From Dehalococcoidales bacterium (GTDB lineage: Bacteria; Chloroflexota; Dehalococcoidia; Dehalococcoidales; RBG-16-60-22), in contig JAFGPF010000015.1 in NCBI GenBank assembly GCA_016926115.1, positions 1 through 6,774 on the forward strand: 6,774 nt of DNA, given 5' to 3'. The translations under genes were made by a program, and so were the position numbers. Under the pieces are notes generated by a model, which was not told the DNA's origin, did no database searches, and saw only the letters and a list, made by a program, of their open reading frames with translations. Below are positions 6,644-6,774 of the stretch, piece after piece. Each line of letters opens with the position of its first letter. Position 1 is the first letter of the stretch.

Positions 6644-6664
6644 TCCCCCTTTTGTAAAGGGGGA
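6644..6664. repeat. Perfect 9-bp inverted repeat with 3-nt loop, same arms as at 2859
   Basis: TCCCCCTTT (6644-6652) and AAAGGGGGA (6656-6664) around TGT; the arms are identical to those at 2859-2879 with a different loop. It is followed by TATAAGGGGGTTTTTC. Confidence 0.88.
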
Positions 6665-6679
6665 TATAAGGGGGTTTTT
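6645..6679 (+). terminator. Possible intrinsic terminator downstream of the orphan gene
   Basis: CCCCCTT (6645-6651) can pair with the distal AAGGGGG (6668-6674), which is followed directly by five T (6675-6679). The closer arm at 6656-6664 competes for the same left arm and would give a hairpin without a U-run. It lies about 160 nt past the stop at 6486. Terminator activity is inference. Confidence 0.4.
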
Positions 6680-6684
6680 CAACA

Positions 6685-6774
6685 GCTTATCCCGCTTGAA
6701 AATCCCTCTAACTCTCCCCTTTTAAGTTTCCCACTTTGAAAAAGGGGGATTAAGGGGGATTTTAATCTCCCCAC
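6685..6774. repeat. 90-nt direct repeat, unit 2 (may continue past window edge)
   Basis: Matches 6546-6635 at 88 of 90 positions, at a 139-nt period. The match runs right up to the last base of the window, so the array or element may extend further right. The sequence between the two units (6636-6684) holds the perfect palindrome. Confidence 0.9.

Noticed and set aside
6498..6774. A CRISPR array at the right end
   Set aside because: The repeats are 90 nt with a 49-nt interval that itself holds the family palindrome; there are no short regular repeats with unique spacers and no cas genes.

Overview
The window carries most of a tryptophan biosynthesis operon on the minus strand, read from right to left: a Trp-type T-box leader, then trpE, trpG, trpD, trpC, trpF and the first 107 codons of trpB, which runs off the left edge. 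Together these enzymes take chorismate to indole-glycerol phosphate and begin tryptophan synthase. The genes are tightly packed: trpE/trpG are 1 nt apart, trpD/trpC and trpC/trpF overlap by 4 nt (ATGA), and trpF/trpB overlap by 14 nt. The one real gap, 140 nt between trpG and trpD, is filled almost entirely by a copy of a dispersed palindromic repeat.

Upstream of trpE (about 4902-5316) lie the T-box leader and a sigma70-like promoter facing left. The leader shows a UGG (Trp) specifier, a T-box sequence whose UGGC fits a tRNA ending GCCA, and an intrinsic terminator. The operon should therefore be switched on when tRNA-Trp is uncharged. TrpE also keeps an LLES-type feedback motif, so control probably acts on both RNA and enzyme.

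To the right of this control region the DNA changes character. A single AT-rich plus-strand gene (5317-6486) encodes an unrecognised 389-residue protein with two N-terminal membrane segments, a large charged cytoplasmic region, a short coiled-coil-like stretch and a C-terminal CxC...CxxC zinc-ribbon-like motif. Its composition (about 35% GC by spot counts, against roughly 50-70% in trp segments) suggests it was acquired separately.

The right end (6487-6774) is non-coding repeat DNA. It holds a diverged copy of the element found between trpG and trpD, and two 90-nt direct repeats that differ at only two positions, 139 nt apart. Between these two is a perfect 9-bp palindrome whose arms match the one in the trp operon.

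The organism is a bacterium. The T-box, the gene order trpEGDCFB and the flavour of the proteins suggest a Chloroflexota/Dehalococcoidia-like or other T-box-using lineage, but that is an impression from memory and not a demonstrated assignment. Nothing here proves a new multi-gene system. The least explained items are the orphan membrane/zinc-ribbon protein and the repeat family that has entered the operon.
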